Below are positions 63,744-64,000 of a DNA stretch of 64,000 nucleotides, piece by piece. The notes beneath the pieces were generated by a model, which searched no databases, was not told the origin of the DNA, and was given only the letters and a program-made list of their open reading frames with translations. This stretch comes from Desulfobacter sp. GTDB lineage: Bacteria > Desulfobacterota > Desulfobacteria > Desulfobacterales > Desulfobacteraceae. The DNA is taken from positions 2,327,001 to 2,391,000 of the forward strand of contig CP054837.1 in assembly GCA_028768525.1 (NCBI GenBank). Reading direction: 5' to 3'. A program made the translations under genes and the position numbers. The number at the start of each line of letters is the position of its first letter. Position 1 is the stretch's first letter.

Positions 63744-64000
63744 ATGAATGAGAAATCCCCATATGCCATCATGATCGTGGACGACATTGAATCGGAAATC
63801 GATATCCTCATGGCCTGCCTGGGCGACAGCTACCGGGTACGGGTGGCACTGGACGGCCCAAGCGCGCTTGAAGATATAAAAGAAACGCCGCCGGACCTGA
63901 TCCTGTTGGACATCCTCATGCCCGGGATGGACGGCTACGAGGTCTGCCGGTTGCTCAAAGCCGATGAACGGACAAGGGAGATCCCGCTGCTCTTTGTCAC
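63744..64000 (+). CDS. Response-regulator receiver protein, C-terminus cut by the window edge
   Basis: The first 85 codons encode a receiver domain (IMIVDDIESE, phosphoacceptor in LILLDILMPGMDG). It begins 9 bp after the HD-GYP gene behind AGAGGAAA and resembles that protein's receiver closely, so it may be a duplicate. The output domain is not in the window. Confidence 0.88.
   Translation, partial: MNEKSPYAIMIVDDIESEIDILMACLGDSYRVRVALDGPSALEDIKETPPDLILLDILMPGMDGYEVCRLLKADERTREIPLLFV

Noticed and set aside
1..64000. CRISPR arrays, tRNA or rRNA genes, insertion sequences, integrases or phage genes
   Set aside because: No spaced direct repeats, cloverleaf sequences, transposase motifs or terminal inverted repeats with a transposase were seen on either strand.

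Overview
The window looks like a chromosomal segment of a strictly anaerobic, probably sulfate-reducing Desulfobacterota bacterium, most likely near Desulfobacteraceae. The evidence is gene content rather than a marker gene: a methylenetetrahydrofolate reductase with a Cys-rich C-terminal extension and a CooC-type nickel-insertion ATPase (both typical of the Wood-Ljungdahl pathway), rubrerythrin, a CoA-ligase/cupin-regulator pair, PEP-CTERM surface proteins and many sensory proteins. The DNA is GC-rich and gene-dense. I see no rRNA, tRNA, CRISPR array, insertion sequence, integrase or phage gene.

Layout. 1-7.4 kb: a partial reverse-strand gene, then a probable six-gene forward operon (HTH-cupin regulator, acyl-CoA synthetase, PLP aminotransferase, ThiB/ThiP/ThiQ-type ABC importer), closed by a 140-bp imperfect palindrome. 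7.6-10.4 kb: a large chemoreceptor with a duplicated sensor. 10.8-12 kb: two unknown small genes. 12-19 kb: a reverse-strand uptake operon (FecCD-type permease, ATPase, methyltransferase, Cys-rich binding protein, second methyltransferase, TonB-dependent receptor). It begins with a terminator-like leader hairpin. Its receptor gene is interrupted by one in-frame TGA followed at the right distance by a bacterial-SECIS-like hairpin, so it may be a selenoprotein. 19.2-22.1 kb: a beta-propeller/GGDEF sensor broken by a one-base frameshift. 22-24.4 kb: an ornithine-type aminotransferase and a small periplasmic binding protein. 24.4-28 kb: a radical-SAM enzyme plus a nitrate/sulfonate-type ABC importer whose binding protein carries a CxxC. 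28-30.4 kb: rubrerythrin and a second acyl-CoA synthetase.

30.8-38.3 kb: a DUF6765-like protein, two long TPR lipoproteins of the PEP-CTERM/exosortase type, a short lipoprotein and a PEP-CTERM protein with a sigma-54-like promoter. 38.5-44.3 kb: a MATE exporter, an adenosine-specific kinase and a TesA/YbbA/YbbP-type operon coupled by ATGA overlaps. 44.7-48.4 kb: methylenetetrahydrofolate reductase, a PagL-like outer-membrane protein and a 14-TM MFS exporter. 48.4-56 kb: SbcC/SbcD, a patatin-like esterase, a methyltransferase and CooC. 56-57 kb: a P1-family peptidase. 57.6-64 kb: a tightly overlapping partner-switching and phosphorelay operon (PAS-STAS, STAS, RsbT-like ATPase, PP2C phosphatase, hybrid histidine kinase, HD-GYP regulator and a truncated receiver protein).

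The most notable items are the TGA-interrupted TonB receptor and the methyltransferase-bearing uptake operon around it, the radical-SAM/ABC operon with a redox-like CxxC in its binding protein, and the fused partner-switch/phosphorelay operon. All functions are read from sequence motifs recalled from memory; nothing was searched against a database.
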